Notes: generated by a model from the letters alone, not told the origin. 64,000 nucleotides of DNA from Todiramphus chloris collaris (GCA_025345505.1 JANVCC010000125.1:544400-608399); one strand, 5' to 3'; shown: positions 12,758-24,829, numbered from the stretch's first letter. Program-made: numbers and translations.

Positions 12758-14902
12758 AGAAGTCCATGGTCCTGAAGTTATCCATTCCTGTTTCTTTCTT
12801 TTGCAGTTCCTGGAGCACATGATCACTGCACATTTCTATTTTTCCTCTTCCTGCCTTTCTGCACCAAACAAGCAGCTACGTCAAGGGGGATTTCTGTCTC
12901 AGTTGTTTGTGAAGCACAGATCATAACTTAATGTCTACCTCTGGAGAAATTCTAGAAAATCTGTTTGATGGAGGTCACAATTGGTTTCAAGACTTAAGGT
13001 GATACGGGGGGGATACACAAAGCTTGAAGTCTAGACTCTGAAAGAGAGACTTCTAAATGGTTTGTAACCGAGTAGTTTTGCTCACAGTTCAGACCATTTA
13101 ACAGCTTGGGGTGAGGAAGGCTGTGTAGTAAGGCCAGGAATAATTTGTTTCAAAGGCCCGAGATTAAAATTTTTGATTTATGAAATATGCCTGTTCTTCA
13201 GTTGCTCCTACAGGAATGCTAGCTATTGTAAATGTGCCTTCCTGGATTAGCCTGTAATGATTAAAATGATGTCTCCCACTTTAAGTGTTTAAAACTGAAT
13301 ATGAAATGATGTGCTTAAAATTTCCAATATGAAAATTGGACGATAATCACACTTTACAGGATGAAACTACAGGGCCCGATTAAGTTTGACATTAGCAAGA
13401 ACTCTAACAAGACATTACCAGGAAAAACAACACACTCAAATCAGACGATTCAGCTCTTCCCACATTAAGGAAGTAATAAGCTTCGACTATCTCTACTGCA
13501 AGACATAACAAAAATAGAAAAGCATCTTTCCTGTCAGATGCTTTAACAGAAAATCTAAACAGAGAAAAAAAGAAGAGAGGAAATACAGCTTAAGTAGAAG
13601 CAAAGGAAGAGTAGCCAGAGGCTGACCTACATTTGAGAAAGAAAAGAAGCCAACAGCAGTCCTCACTGCAGCTCTGCGAATGCAATTTCAGGTATTTTCC
13701 ATGGCTTGCTATGAAATGGTGATAATCCAGTCTGAATCAGTGCAGCAGCTGGTGCGGTGATCTATAGGAATTATCAGCAATAAGTCTCCGAGGAGGCTGC
13801 AAATGTGGAATCCTCCTCACCTCCTGCGGGCCAGCAGTTCCTCCTTACTCTGATCCAGAGGCGAGGAGTAGCAGAGGGCAGCGGAGTTGCCTCGTTATTT
13901 CCCTGCTCTGTGAGTAGCATTGTTTTATAATGAACCTCAATCAGACTTCATGATTTTTTGCAAGCCAGAGAACCCTGCTTCATCTCGCCCCCTTGTAATG
14001 GGATTTGCAAAGCAATTACACAGCCCCGTCTCAGTCGATGGGCCTCGGAGTAAAACCTTACACATGACTGCCTTGCTCTCTGTAACACACCTCTGCTACC
14101 TCTCACAGCAGGCACAGAAATTAAAGAAAAAAAGGGAAACCCAGGAAGTTTCTAACTGCTGGAGCTGTTTTCCCAGTTAGTCTCAATTAATTTTCTTTAG
14201 GACTGACAACACCCTGGTTTTTCGTCCGCTGGTCTCCAGGTGCTTCTGCAAGGTTGGGGATGTGTTGATTCTTCTTTGCAGGAGAAATAAATGGCCTTCC
14301 ACAGAAATGAAGGAAATCTGTGTTCTGCACAAGCCTCTGGGACAACTCAGAGCTATAAGGGACCACGCTTGCAGTGCAGGGGAGATCCAGGGAAAAGGCC
14401 ATCTCTGTGGTCACAGTTACAGACAGAGCATCTCTGCACATTAAACAAGCCAAAAAAACCCCCCAAAACAATCCAGTTTTGTTAAGCAGTTATTAGGTCG
14501 AGACTCTTGGCTGTTTAAAATGGACATGAAAGGGATGCTGACTAAATTGATGATGGGTTGTATGAGTACACATGAAAATAGACACATGGGATGAAAGATC
14601 AGTTTCAATATTTCTCACCAATCCATTTTCTTTTCCGTCAGAAAAAACAAAAAAAAAGCAAAGGAAGATGGTTTGTCAAAAAATAAAACTCATCTTACAC
14701 TGTTGCCCAGTTCAGTGAAATGTCTGCAGAGCAGGTTGCTGAGGTCCAGAGTGATCAGAGGAGAACCCAGAAGGCAGCTTATCTGTGAAGGATTGACAGA
14801 GCAGGGATGTCGAGTCCCGGCTAATAGCCTCTGAAGTAGGGAAGAGCCAAACTGGATAGACCTTCATCCTGAGTTTATTATGCTCAGAGACTCTAAATGG
14901 TA
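12758..14902. other. Unique non-coding DNA
   Basis: No gene is recognised. One G7 run lies near 13005. The interval 13190-13440 reads as evenly mixed AT-rich sequence with homeodomain-like ATTA cores, but I cannot assess conservation. Open frames are 94 codons or less with no family motif. Confidence 0.5.
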
Positions 14903-15027
14903 GAATAGAATCACAGAATTGTTTAGGTTGAAAAAGACTAAGATCAAGTCCAACTGTTAACCCAGCACTACCAAATCCCCCACTAAAAACAAGTCCCTAA
15001 GCACCACATCTACACTCCTGTTAAATA
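14903..15027 (-). mobile_element. CR1 LINE 3' end, short, minus strand
   Basis: Read on the minus strand this is a CR1 tail. The plus strand shows the reverse complement of the terminal octamers (AGAATAGAATCACAGAATTG), then the reverse complement of 'ccaacctaaac...aaggtctt' and of the ORF2 stop region (CCCTAAGCACCACATCTACAC). About 125 bp remain, so only the last few ORF2 codons and the 3' UTR are present. It is one of only two minus-strand CR1 pieces here. Confidence 0.93.
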
Positions 15028-18000
15028 ATACTCTTTTTAAAATTGTGTTTCCTTTTTTTTTCCTTTCCCTTTTTTCTTTTTTAATTATTTTTGAGGAGGG
15101 TGGGGAGGATGAAAATAGCTGTGACCTTTTACTTTCAAAGGTCCAGATGTGGCAACTTCCCAGCCAGTAAATTTATCACAGTGTTTTGCCCTGCTCTCCC
15201 TCTGTTGATCTCTTCTCTGTGCTCCAGTACATCTGTTCTCCTTGGTTATTTTCACTGCAAGCTGGCAAGATTTGTTCCTCTTCCAACATACCAAGTTAAA
15301 AAATAAATAACCCTGCCTCGTGTATAAAATGCATTCTCCTGAGATCAGCCCTCTCCTAATGAAGTCAGTCGTCTCATTTTTTTCATACACCAGACCATTT
15401 ACTCTGAGATTATATTAATTTACAGCTGGAATCACAATTGACACCTGGCAGCGTGGTAAACAATACGGGGCTTCCAATCGACATCATTAGTCGCTCATGC
15501 TTTGCTGAATCTCTGCTCGTTAAACTCCAGATCCTGTCTCCAGTGAAGTCTCAGCAGTTTGTTGGTCACCGGGGAGTTCCTACTGAAATAAAGAGGTAGA
15601 GACACCACAAATGCCACAAAAAACCTGAGGTCTGGAGTGGCTGTCCAGATGTCTGTGCCTCTAGCTTCAGCCGTTCTGGCAGAAAACCCTGGATGGTGTG
15701 TGCGATGGCGAATCCATCGTTACGCTTTCCCTCGTTTCCATTGAGCCCTGATGCATGTTGGCAGGCTCAGTCTTTAAAGACGAGCTGGAGATACCCGTTG
15801 CAAACAGAGCATCCTCCAATCAGCAGAGCTGTGTTAGCTGTGGTGCGGGAATAGCTATCTCTTCCCACAGAGATAAGGACCAAAGGGAGATAGGTAGTTC
15901 CAAAGCTGTAAAACCCGAGTCATTTGATGGTGAGCCATAGAAATATAGTTCTGGAGTCAAGCAGCTGCAGAAATCTGCTTCCCTGCCTTACTGCTTTACA
16001 GATTAGCTGTGGACATAACACGTCTATGACTCAGATCTCAACCATAGGACGGATCTGGGGGACATCATAAAGGCTGGTACCGTTTCTGTACGCGTTCTGT
16101 GTGCCTGTGGAAGGAAACAGATGTTACTTAATTGGCAAGTGACCCCCTTGCCAGATAAGCCTAGTTGGCTTGGTGGGCTAGGATGTGTCACTGGTGATTG
16201 TTTCCAAGAGCAGACCTTGCAGGAACACTGAATCATTTCTTCCAGCCGAGACTAAGTATTGGCTTAGTCAAGAGGTAATGTTGCCTTGACTCACTTAGCA
16301 GAGTTTTTTCACACAGTGCTGCTAGATTAAGTTTTACATGAGGCAACATAAAAGAACTACTTAGATCAGGATCAACTATAGGCCAAGAAGCTCCTTTCCA
16401 GCTCAAGCTCTCTCTGGTGTTTTGTGCCAGTGGGCAGACAGAACGTATACGACAGCAGAAGTAAAATTGGATGGGATTTATTTAACGTGCTGGAGCGATT
16501 CGCGTTCGCAGTACAACAGGCAGCTGTAAAACAACAGGGGGGGAAAAAGGAATAACAACAAAAATGTATTAAATATTGACTGTTAAAATGAAGAAGGATT
16601 TGGAATGCGGAAAGGGGAAGTTCTGAAGGCGCTTTCGGGAGCAACGGAGTTATTGGAGGGCTAAGGAACTGCTGCAGGTTCTACGCTGGTCACTCTCGAC
16701 CTTCTGGAACTGACCTTTGCAGCGGGGAAGAAACTGGTGGTGGTAACTGGAGGCAGTTCCTGGAAGCAGAGAGAATGGTACTTTGGATTTTGCAGAAATC
16801 CCACGAAGTGTAGGGAATGGGATATTCCCTGTATCTGTTTGTGTGCTCGCTTACTTCTGAAGTAACTGAAAAGGGTTGGGAGGGATCTGCTCCATCCTGT
16901 AACATTCAACAGGAAAAAAATCAGCATTGCCTGTACTTACTGTAGATTGGATGGAGTCGTCCTGAACTTGTGTTCACCAGCAGAAGAATAGTGAAAGTAC
17001 TTACTTTGTAGTGAACAGAAAAAGCCACAGATGGAAGAGTACCCACAAAGCTCATCATCCTTTAGATACCAAGTGGATCTGAGCAGTTTTCATCAGTGCC
17101 CTGCAAAGTTCCCTGGGAATATAGGAAATACTTCTTTGGTTTTTCTGTAATAAGATTTTTTTTTCTGCTGTGTCTGAGAAAGACCCTTCCTTTCTCATAA
17201 CTTACTAGAATCGTAGGAAAAAAAACCCATCACACCAGGTATGTGAAGACTGGTACAGAAAACATGAGGAATAAGGAGTCTCACTGAAGCACTCTGCTAT
17301 TTCCTATCCTCATCCAACTTTGGAAACTGTTGCAGATAACGCTTCTGCATTTGAAAAGGAGCGGCTTGTGAGGAAGATGCTTCATTTGAGGGCAAAACAA
17401 ATCAACCTTCTGCAGTTAGTAATGTATTCAGTCCGGTGTTTTGTCACTCTTTGTTTCCATGCTGCGGGAAACACCCTCTGCCATTCAAACTCCAGGAAAT
17501 GTTTTTAAACCTTTAGCAACAGAAATGAAAACAATACAAAATCAAACATAATTTTATGTTAAACTCCCTGTAATTGCCCGGCTCTGATTCTGCCGCTGAT
17601 CCTGGTGGCTTGGGCAGTGAGGTCTGCTCGTTGCTGAAAGTATTTCTTGTGGTTTTTGTTATCTCTGCCTGCCTCGGTGTGCAGTTACACAAAAGTCCTT
17701 TTGAAGCTCTGTCACGGAGCTTGTGCTCAGTAACAAATGAGGGAGGCTTTGTGATTTGTGTGCCAGTATGACAAACACAATCAACAGCGTACCTGCTTCT
17801 GCAGCCATTAGGTCTGAAGGCTTCCTCGAGCACGCAAGTTGCTATTTTCCCTCAGCACAATATGCTCTTACTATACCCTTTATCTTGGTCTTCAGGAACC
17901 CTCTTAGCAATAAGCTCAGTCTCATCCCATACCTCTTCTTGGAGGGCCCCTTTTTCTCTGCCCTGATAGCCCTCAGTATGCATTCTTGTTCATCTTATCT

Positions 18001-18779
18001 TGCCTGCAAATGCAGTTTTAGTGGAGTTTTCATATTTCGTTGCTTCTCTATAATGGGATCTTACCTGGAAAAAGCTGGCGTGAAGTAATTGGACACACTG
18101 CACGGTATTAACATGGTTTCTGAGTTAGGTGACTCTAGGATCATTTCCATTTTTATACCTCTGTTCTTCTGTTGACAACCTAACATCTCATCTCCCAGGT
18201 TTCTTCTTTTTTTTTCCTTCTGTCAGTCTCTTCTCCAAGACATCTCTGTGGATAATACACTGGGTTAGTGTTTTAACACTTGTGCTCTTTACCTCAGAAG
18301 ATGCTGTGGCATCATGATCTAGGAACAGGGGATGTTCTTGCAGTTCATAAACAGTTGTATGTAAGGCGTGATAAACATGTGCCCAAGCATTATCACCTTA
18401 GGGTATCTGGAGATCTGGGTTTTTTATTATTATTGTTGTTGTTTTTTCTTTCAGAAAGACAATCACTATACTTAAAGTGCATAATTAAATAATAATAATG
18501 CAGCTCTTCTGCCAGAACTCGTCTAGCAGCAAGAACTGCTTTCTAATGTGAAGAAATCATTATTAACACACTCATTAGAGCCTCCACGCACAAACAGGAG
18601 AAAACTAAAATAAGATTTCTGATGCTCGGTGATCTAGTTTTCCCCAGTCTCAAAGATTAATTAGTTTAAGAAACAATATTTGTATTAAATTGAAAAAACA
18701 AACCATCAACAAGACAGATAAGCAAGGCAACATGCAACACCTAATTCATAAAGACTAACTGCAGTATTTTTCAGTCTTT
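15028..18779. other. Unique non-coding DNA
   Basis: No gene is recognised across about 3.7 kb. A T-rich pyrimidine tract lies at about 15048-15090 and short T tracts at 17155-17165 and 18206-18216. Several 60-110 codon open frames occur on both strands without conserved motifs, splice-flanked structure or codon pattern that I can defend. Confidence 0.5.
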
Positions 18780-19087
18780 CTGGGGAAGCAACTGCTAGGC
18801 TCTTGTGTAGCCTTCTGGTTTTCCACTACACAGGAGAACTGTAGGCGTCTTCTTGGAAGAATTCCCTGGAAGACAGTCACAGGTGAAAACAGTGTCCAGG
18901 AGAGTTGATAAATTTTTAAGAATCACTTTGTCTGAGCTCAAGAATAATAGGTCATGGTTTACAGGAAGGCAAGCAAAGGCAGCAGGAGTCCTGTGTGGGT
19001 GAAGAAGGAGGTTCTGACAAACGACTATCATAAAAACGAACCCTACAAGAGGTGGAAGTAGAGTTAGGTCATCCAGGAGGAATGGCT

Positions 19088-19190
19088 GATCATCCAGGGA
19101 TGGGGTTGGGAAAGTTGAGATGTTGGGATGGAGGCTGGACTCGATGATCCTAGAGGTCCTTTCCAACCGTAATAATTGTATGATTCTGTA
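19088..19190 (+). mobile_element. Nested CR1 3' tail inside a longer CR1
   Basis: Within the longer CR1, the ORF2-like sequence breaks off near 19088 and a CR1 3' UTR appears: 'ggactcgatgatcctagagg', 'tttccaaccgtaa' and a terminal 'tgattctg'. Host CR1 ORF2 sequence then resumes at about 19192. The clear core is 19131-19190 and the left limit is uncertain. The insertion is in the same orientation as its host and must be younger than it. Confidence 0.75.
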
Positions 19191-20515
19191 AGTCAAAGCC
19201 CAGGTGGAGTTGAATCTTGTAAGAGATGTGGAGGGTGGCAAGGAAGATCTCTACAGGTGCATCAGCGGCAAGAATAGGACTAAATAAAATGGGGATCTGC
19301 TGCTAATGGGATGGAATATCTGATGATGAAGGACATGAAAAACGCCCAAGTACTCAGTGATTATTCTGCTCCATCCTTTACTGGTAAGACTGATGCTCAG
19401 GAATCCCAGGCCATTGAGAGCAAAAGGAGAGTCTGGACTAAGGAAAACATACCCTTGGTGGAAGGTCATTTAAACAAAGTGGACCAACAGTAGTCCATGG
19501 TATGTAGCAGGACACACCACTAGGTGCTGAGGCAGCTCAGAGGTGTCAGTGAGGTGCAGCTGTTGACCACGTTTGAAAGGCTGCGTCACGGGGGAGGGAT
19601 TTATGGAAAAAAAAGCAAATGCCAGTCTTGTTTCAAGCAGAACAAAAAGAAGGATTCAGAGAGTTGCAGGCTGGTCAGCCCCAGGTCAGTCCCCGGGAAG
19701 GTAATAGAGGGACTCATTTTGGAAACCATTTCAAAACACATGAAAGACAAGAAGGTGATTGGGATTAATCAGCAAGGACTTACGATAGAGAAATCATGTT
19801 GATACTGAGGAGCAACACCATTTGACCTCTTCATGAATGACTTAGATGATGGAATAGAACACACCTGCAGTGATTTTCAGAACAGAAGGCTAGCAGGAGT
19901 AGACAGTGCTGTACGTAGTTGTGCCAGCATTCAGAGGGACCTTGCCATGCTGGAGAAAAGGGCCTCAGGATGGGACCTGTGTGAAGTTCAACAACAGGAA
20001 ATGCAGGATACAAGCAATACCTACACAGGTTTCTTCGTGCCACAAGTAGAAGACAGTTTAGATAAACTCTAGTTTATTGTGAGTATCGTGTTCAGTTTTA
20101 GGCCCCTCACTCCAAGAACAGTGAGGCACTAGAATGTGTCCAAAGAAAGACAACAGAGCTGGTGAAGGGCCTGGAGCACAAGTCTGGTGAGGAGCAGCTG
20201 AAAGAGTTGGGGTTGTTTAGCTTGGACAGAAGGGGGCTCAGGGGAGACCTTGCTTCCTTTCAGGTAGAGAGGTGGGGGTCGGTCTGTTCTTCCAAGTAAC
20301 AAGTGATAGAACAAGAGGAAATGGCCTCAAATTGTGCCAAGGGAAGTTCAGATTGGAGACGAGGAGGAAATTCTTTACGGAAGGGGTTCTCAGGCACTGG
20401 AACAGCTTGTCCAGGGAGGTGGCTGAGTCCCATCCCTGGAGGGATGTAAGAGTCACACAGACATAGTGCTGAGGGATAGGGTTTTGTCAAGGTCTTCTCA
20501 GTGGTAGGTTACTGA

Positions 20516-20635
20516 TTGGACCAGATGATCTTAAAGGTCTTGGACCAGGTGATCTTAAAGGTCTTGGACCAGATGATCTTAACGGTCTTGGACCAGATGA
20601 TGTTAAAGGTCTTGGACTAGACGATCTTAAAGGTC
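20516..20635 (+). repeat. Five tandem copies of a 24-bp CR1 3' UTR unit
   Basis: Five contiguous 24-bp units start at 20516, 20540, 20564, 20588 and 20612, each beginning TTGGAC. They vary at a few positions (CCAGATGATC, CCAGGTGATC, CTAGACGATC). The unit equals the segment that other CR1 copies in this window carry once, just before the 'ccttttccaacc' end (for example 25745-25770). So the CR1 tail has been expanded from one copy to five. Confidence 0.95.
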
Positions 20636-20667
20636 TTTTCCAACCTGGGACATTCTGTGATTCTCTA

Positions 20668-22985
20668 GGTATAGGGAGTTTTCTGGGGGCTTGTAGTTTT
20701 GTAAGCGACTTGGACTTCTTCAACATTAACTGAGGGAAACTGAGACTTCAGTTCCTAGAGCTGTTTCCCCAGACACCTGTGTCCTGTTTGTGAAACCAGC
20801 AGCTTTTCACCAGGATTAAAAACGAAGCGGAGAGAAGGATTTGCTGCTTCAGGGCTTTATGGAACAGAATTCTCCACGTTGGTTGATTTGTACTAAATCT
20901 TGTAGCTTTATCATTGACTTTAAATTAGCCAGCTGTTATTTCCTGTTGAACGCTACCAGAAAGTGGCTGATTGCTTAGTAAATTCAGATTTTCTCTGAAT
21001 AGATTCAAAGAGATGGAGACATTCACTTGCAAAGTTGGCTGTGTATTTGACAAGTAATTGGTAGCACTTATTAATTGAGCAATGTTATTTTTCCTATCAT
21101 CACAGGAGGAAACAGTCTGCTCCTCTTACGTCTGGTTATGCTGCAGCTTTCTTGCTCCATTTCTGTTGCCCTGAACAGGGAAAGAGGAAAGGTGGCACGG
21201 ATTTCTCTTTGCTCTCTCCAACAACAGAAAGAAAAAGCACTGAAGCACTTCATAGAAGGAAAGAGGCACTGTTTCAAGGGCTAACCTTCTGAGATGTATA
21301 TATATATATTTATATATATGTGTGTGTGTGTGTATCTATAAATTACATAGAAGAAAGCTTAGTAAGAGAGTCCAGAAGTGTTTTAGCTTTCAATGAGACT
21401 TAAATGCCATTGAGACTGGTGACAGAATTTCTGCTGGTTTCTGCATTGCCATAATGTCATTCAGAGACAGGAAAAAGGAGAAGTACAAGTTTCCTTCGCA
21501 TTTGCTCATAAGAATCAATAAGCAGACAGACATAGAGAGGCATGAAAGATAAATCAGCATTTTCTTTTCAGCTTGGCATTTCAAGAACCAAGACGGATCC
21601 CTTCCCACCCCAAACATACCGTGTTGATTTGTCCTAGTCTAAATAAATCTTCAGCTAGTACAGATTAGTGGATGGGAGGGTAATAAACCTGGGGCTGCAT
21701 TCAGTAGAAGATGTAGGTATGATAAAAAAGGCTTAGTTACAATTTCAGCACCTACTTCCGAAGCGGTGAGCCGAAGAGCTGTATGAGCAGCTGGCCTTTT
21801 CTCATCACACACACTTCTCTTGTTCAGCTCTTCTTTTGGTTTTGACTGGTTTGAACAATAAATTCCAGAAGTGGTTTGCTGAGCTGCGGTCTGGAAGTGG
21901 CACGTGGAATGACGTGTTCAGCTCTCTGAGCTTCCTCCTGAGGGCACTTGGTTCCAAATCAAGACAGTCATCATGGAGTTAAATGGTTTCTCGACCTTGC
22001 TTGCTTGCTTGTTGTTGCTGGTTGGTTTTTTAATTGGCTTTAGAGACTGTCTTGGCCAGATGAGTAGCTCAGACTTTAAAACAGAGATGAGGAGAGGCAA
22101 TCTGGATATTCAAGTCCATTTCTATATTGAGCCCCTTTAACCAGTGCTCAGAGTGAATTCCTACTGATGTTCTGAAAACTGAAGATGTAAAAAAATAGTC
22201 AGAAATGCAAATGGTATTTAATGATTAGAAACAATTTTCTGTCTTGTTTGTAGGGAAACTGCAGGAACGCAAGTCACAGTTTCCCTGTTCTGAACTGAAA
22301 TTTGCTCTGTCTGGCTACAACATGTTTATGTCTTGAGTCTCTCCCCACCATTCCTTAACAGCAAGTTAATTGGAATATATTCCTAAACCCCCTTCTGATT
22401 CTTCCTAAGCATCCATGATTCTGTCCCCTTCTTTTCAAGCCCTATAGATTTTTCTGCATCTAAGCATATCACAAACACTACCATGCCATAGTAATTTTCA
22501 GATTAACTTCTCTACCAAATGATTTCTTCATTTTTGAAGTTTTATGGACATAGGTTTCTGTTAGCTTCTGTCTTTTGGGTCTGTGTTCCATGGCTGTGCT
22601 ATCCTGTGTTTAATAAAGTCTCCATTCTAGTTGATGCTTTTTCTGTACCTTTTGCTGCTGTGGATTTTTTGACATATTTTATTCTGTTGTTGGCCAAAAC
22701 CTCTGGACACTCCCACAGTGGGATCGCTATTTTACATCACTCACCTTTATTCATCTGCTGTTTTAATGAAACTTATTTGTCCTTAATAGCTCTGAGATCT
22801 TTTCCCTCTCTCGCAGATGGCTAAAATTGAAAATTAAGTTTTAAAGGTGTTTGGATGGTGGACAAGGAAATGACAGATAACACACAGACTGATCGTATAG
22901 ATTTCATTCACCCAGGAAACAGGTTGGAAAATAAGACTGTTTTGGAAACAAACAAAAAAATAATTCACAACATTTTCAATAAGCT
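20668..22985. other. Unique non-coding DNA with small microsatellites
   Basis: No gene is recognised. The stretch contains a TA/TG dinucleotide tract (about 21296-21334) and (CTTG)4 at 21996-22011. Open frames are about 100 codons at most and lack family features. Confidence 0.5.
21296..21334. repeat. (TA)n(TG)n microsatellite
   Basis: Alternating TA dinucleotides, with one interruption, pass into about eight TG dinucleotides. A run of alternating pyrimidine-purine steps is a common polymorphic marker type. Confidence 0.9.
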
Positions 22986-23460
22986 TATCATGATTGAGGC
23001 CCAGCTGGCAACTAACCACCGTGCAGCCACTTGCTCACACCTCCCTGCTCCCGGTGGGATGGGAGGGAGGAGCGGGAGAAAAACACAAAACCTGGTGAAT
23101 TGAGATAAGGAGAGTTTAACAGAACACCACAAAAAGAGAAGAAGGCAGCAGCAATAGCGATAATACTAATGAAATAACATACAAGACAAGTGATAAACAA
23201 CACAACCGCTCACCGCCTGGATGTCCACTTGAATTGTGCACACTTCCCCCAGCTCTCCCCCATCCCCTTATATACTGGGCATGATGTCAGCATGGTAGTG
23301 AATATCCCATTGGCTGGGTCGGTTGGCTCTCCTGGCTGTGGCCCTTCCCACCTTCTTGTGACAACTAACCTTGTCCTCACCGAATCCAGCACAAAACCTG
23401 AATTGCTGTTTTCAATAGAGCTTAACATGTGCATAAGCCAGTAGTGGGCATATCACTGGG
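22986..23460 (-). mobile_element. Avian ERV LTR (ERVL-like), apparently solo
   Basis: Read on the minus strand, this has the features of an avian endogenous retrovirus LTR. They include a U3 with 'atgctgacatcatgcccag', a TATA box reading AGTATATAAGGGG at 23265-23277, a T-rich R/U5 with short ATTA and TTCTTC repeats, and a U5 end reading 'gttagttgccagctgggcc'. The left (3' LTR) boundary is placed at 22986 by analogy with the family terminus, where the expected TG/CA end reads as TA here. The right limit is uncertain. No gag/pol/env coding sequence flanks it, so it is probably a solo LTR. The class assignment rests on remembered similarity only. Confidence 0.7.
23265..23277 (-). promoter_or_regulatory. 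TATA box of the minus-strand LTR
   Basis: On the minus strand the sequence reads AGTATATAAGGGG, a good TATA box located centrally in the LTR where the U3 promoter is expected. Whether it still fires is unknown. Confidence 0.5.
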
Positions 23461-23609
23461 AAACTCAGGAGACACATAAATTATAACAGGAACGTGGTAA
23501 TATATTATATTTTATCTATATATAGTTGTTTCAGTTTGAATTTCCTATTTATTCCTCTTTAACTCATCTTAAGGTAGACAGCTAAAATGGGTTGGATGGG
23601 TTGTGTTCT
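23461..23609. other. Spacer between two LTR-like blocks
   Basis: About 150 bp of AT-rich sequence including 'tatattatattttatctata'. It may be unique DNA or the unrecognised 5' part of one of the flanking LTRs. I see no clear boundary motif. Confidence 0.4.
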
Positions 23610-23968
23610 ACAAGTAGGAATTTAACACCTGCGGCTGCTGGGAAGCTGCTGGCAGAGGGATTGTCTCAGGGTCTCACAACATTCGGTGAGAATCCTGCCT
23701 TTCTCACCAGTGCTATGAGAAACAGTAGGATGGGTTTTGTAAGCTGGACATTGTAGAAATATTTTGCAGTGGGTGCTGTAGGACTTTAGCCACTCACCCT
23801 AGGAGATGGGTGATCGCTGACCCATCGCCCTCTGGGGCTAGGGGATATCAAACGGGGCTAGAAATTAATAAAGGAGCTGCTTCTTCTTCCTCTCCTGTCT
23901 CTCTCTTTACTGATTTTGTGTTGCTGCATCTCTTCGCTCCTGGGAGAAACAGCGACAAGCACCCAACA
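23610..23968 (+). mobile_element. LTR-like segment, possibly ERVK-type
   Basis: This plus-strand segment looks like the end of a retroviral LTR. An AATAAA signal at 23867-23872 is followed by a pyrimidine-rich stretch (CTTCTTCTTCCTCTCC). Then comes 'cttcgctcctgggagaaaca' and a CA terminus at about 23967-23968. About 12 bases downstream, 23981-24000 reads TTTGGGCGCTGAAACACAGG, which faintly resembles a tRNA primer-binding site. The 5' limit is a guess. No coding region follows. The family name is an inference. Confidence 0.45.
23867..23872 (+). promoter_or_regulatory. AATAAA polyadenylation signal in LTR-like segment
   Basis: A canonical AATAAA lies about 100 bp before the inferred LTR end, with a T/C-rich stretch right after it. 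This is the expected layout for an R-region polyadenylation signal. Confidence 0.45.
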
Positions 23969-24000
23969 TAAATGACTGGATTTGGGCGCTGAAACACAGG

Positions 24001-24829
24001 TGGCTTGTATCGCTTGATACTCTCATGGGTAGCCAAAAAAAAATGATGTGGGCATGCCAGGTATGTGCAGAGCTCAATAAAATCATGTTTCTGTTATCAG
24101 CGAGGTTCTTCAGAAAACATAGGAATAAAGTTTGTTCGTGATAGCGAACTACTGCTCCTTACAGATATAAAAAGAGAAAGAAGAAGATAGGAAAGGAAGC
24201 AGCACTGGTAAATCCAATCACAAAAGTATATTTAATGAGAATTACTGCATATGATAAGCTGTGTTTTCCCAGAGGATTCTACAGACATCTCATGGTGCCT
24301 GCAATTGTAATCCATTATCTGTTGATCCTTCTATTTTTGACACTCTGTGGTCCCACCGTTCCTTCTGATGCCTAATGATGCCTCTTGCTGGCTGCTGGCT
24401 TTGATGTTAGGTAGATTTGTTAAGCAGTTTGGATACTCGCCTTCTCTGTAATGTCAGGTTACTTTCTTGTCTGTTTTTAGCTTTCCAGCTTGATGAGGTC
24501 TATGGCTTGGCTGACAGACTGCAGTCAGCGACATCGTTGCGCACCTTTTCATCTGCTCCGTGCTTTTTCACGTGGGTTCTCCGGCATTGAGCTGGGCTGC
24601 AGCTTGTTTAGCCTCACTGTGCTAGCTGGGATTCGCTCCTCCCTCCTTCCCCCTTCTCACTTCAATGTAATAGTCATATTCATTAGTATGTTTATGTCTC
24701 ATGGAGGCTTTTGATGACCTTCAGAAGGAGGTGGGGGTCCACTGTATTCAGCACCGTACTTATCTGGTGACCGGTCTGGACTCTGATGTGGGAAGCTTTC
24801 CCCTTGCTGAGGGCTGTTCTACGTTTGTA
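24001..24829. other. Unique non-coding DNA downstream of the LTR cluster
   Basis: No retroviral coding sequence follows the LTR-like segment, and no host gene is recognised. Open frames are under 80 codons. Confidence 0.5.

Larger units (their letters stand above)
18780..20667 (+). mobile_element. CR1 LINE, longest copy, deleted and interrupted
   Basis: This plus-strand CR1 retains ORF2 sequence well upstream of the usual truncation point. The left part (about 18795-19085) matches the linker region between endonuclease and reverse transcriptase. 19192-19500 continues this with 'ggaatcccag' and 'acccttggtggaag'. 19670-19800 matches an early RT block ('ggaaaccatttcaaaacaca', 'gacaagaaggtgattggg'). 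After about 19803 several hundred bases expected in the family are missing. Sequence resumes with MNDLDDG (from 19833), but the following FADD-type catalytic motif reads as FQNRR, so the copy is catalytically dead. A second jump near 20040-20075 leads to the ORF2 C-terminus, 3' UTR and an ATTCTGTG octamer. A foreign CR1 tail interrupts it at about 19088-19190. The start is approximate. Confidence 0.88.

Noticed and set aside
12319-12833. Open frames of 102-167 codons on both strands
   Set aside because: They are translations of the pyrimidine microsatellite, giving S/F/P-rich or K/E/R-rich low-complexity products. They have no biological support.
18795-19241. 148-codon minus-strand frame
   Set aside because: It lies antisense over the long CR1 and its nested insertion, so it is a shadow of transposon sequence.
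20516-20635. Independent satellite or regulatory array
   Set aside because: The unit is clearly the normal CR1 3' UTR segment expanded in place, not an unrelated repeat.
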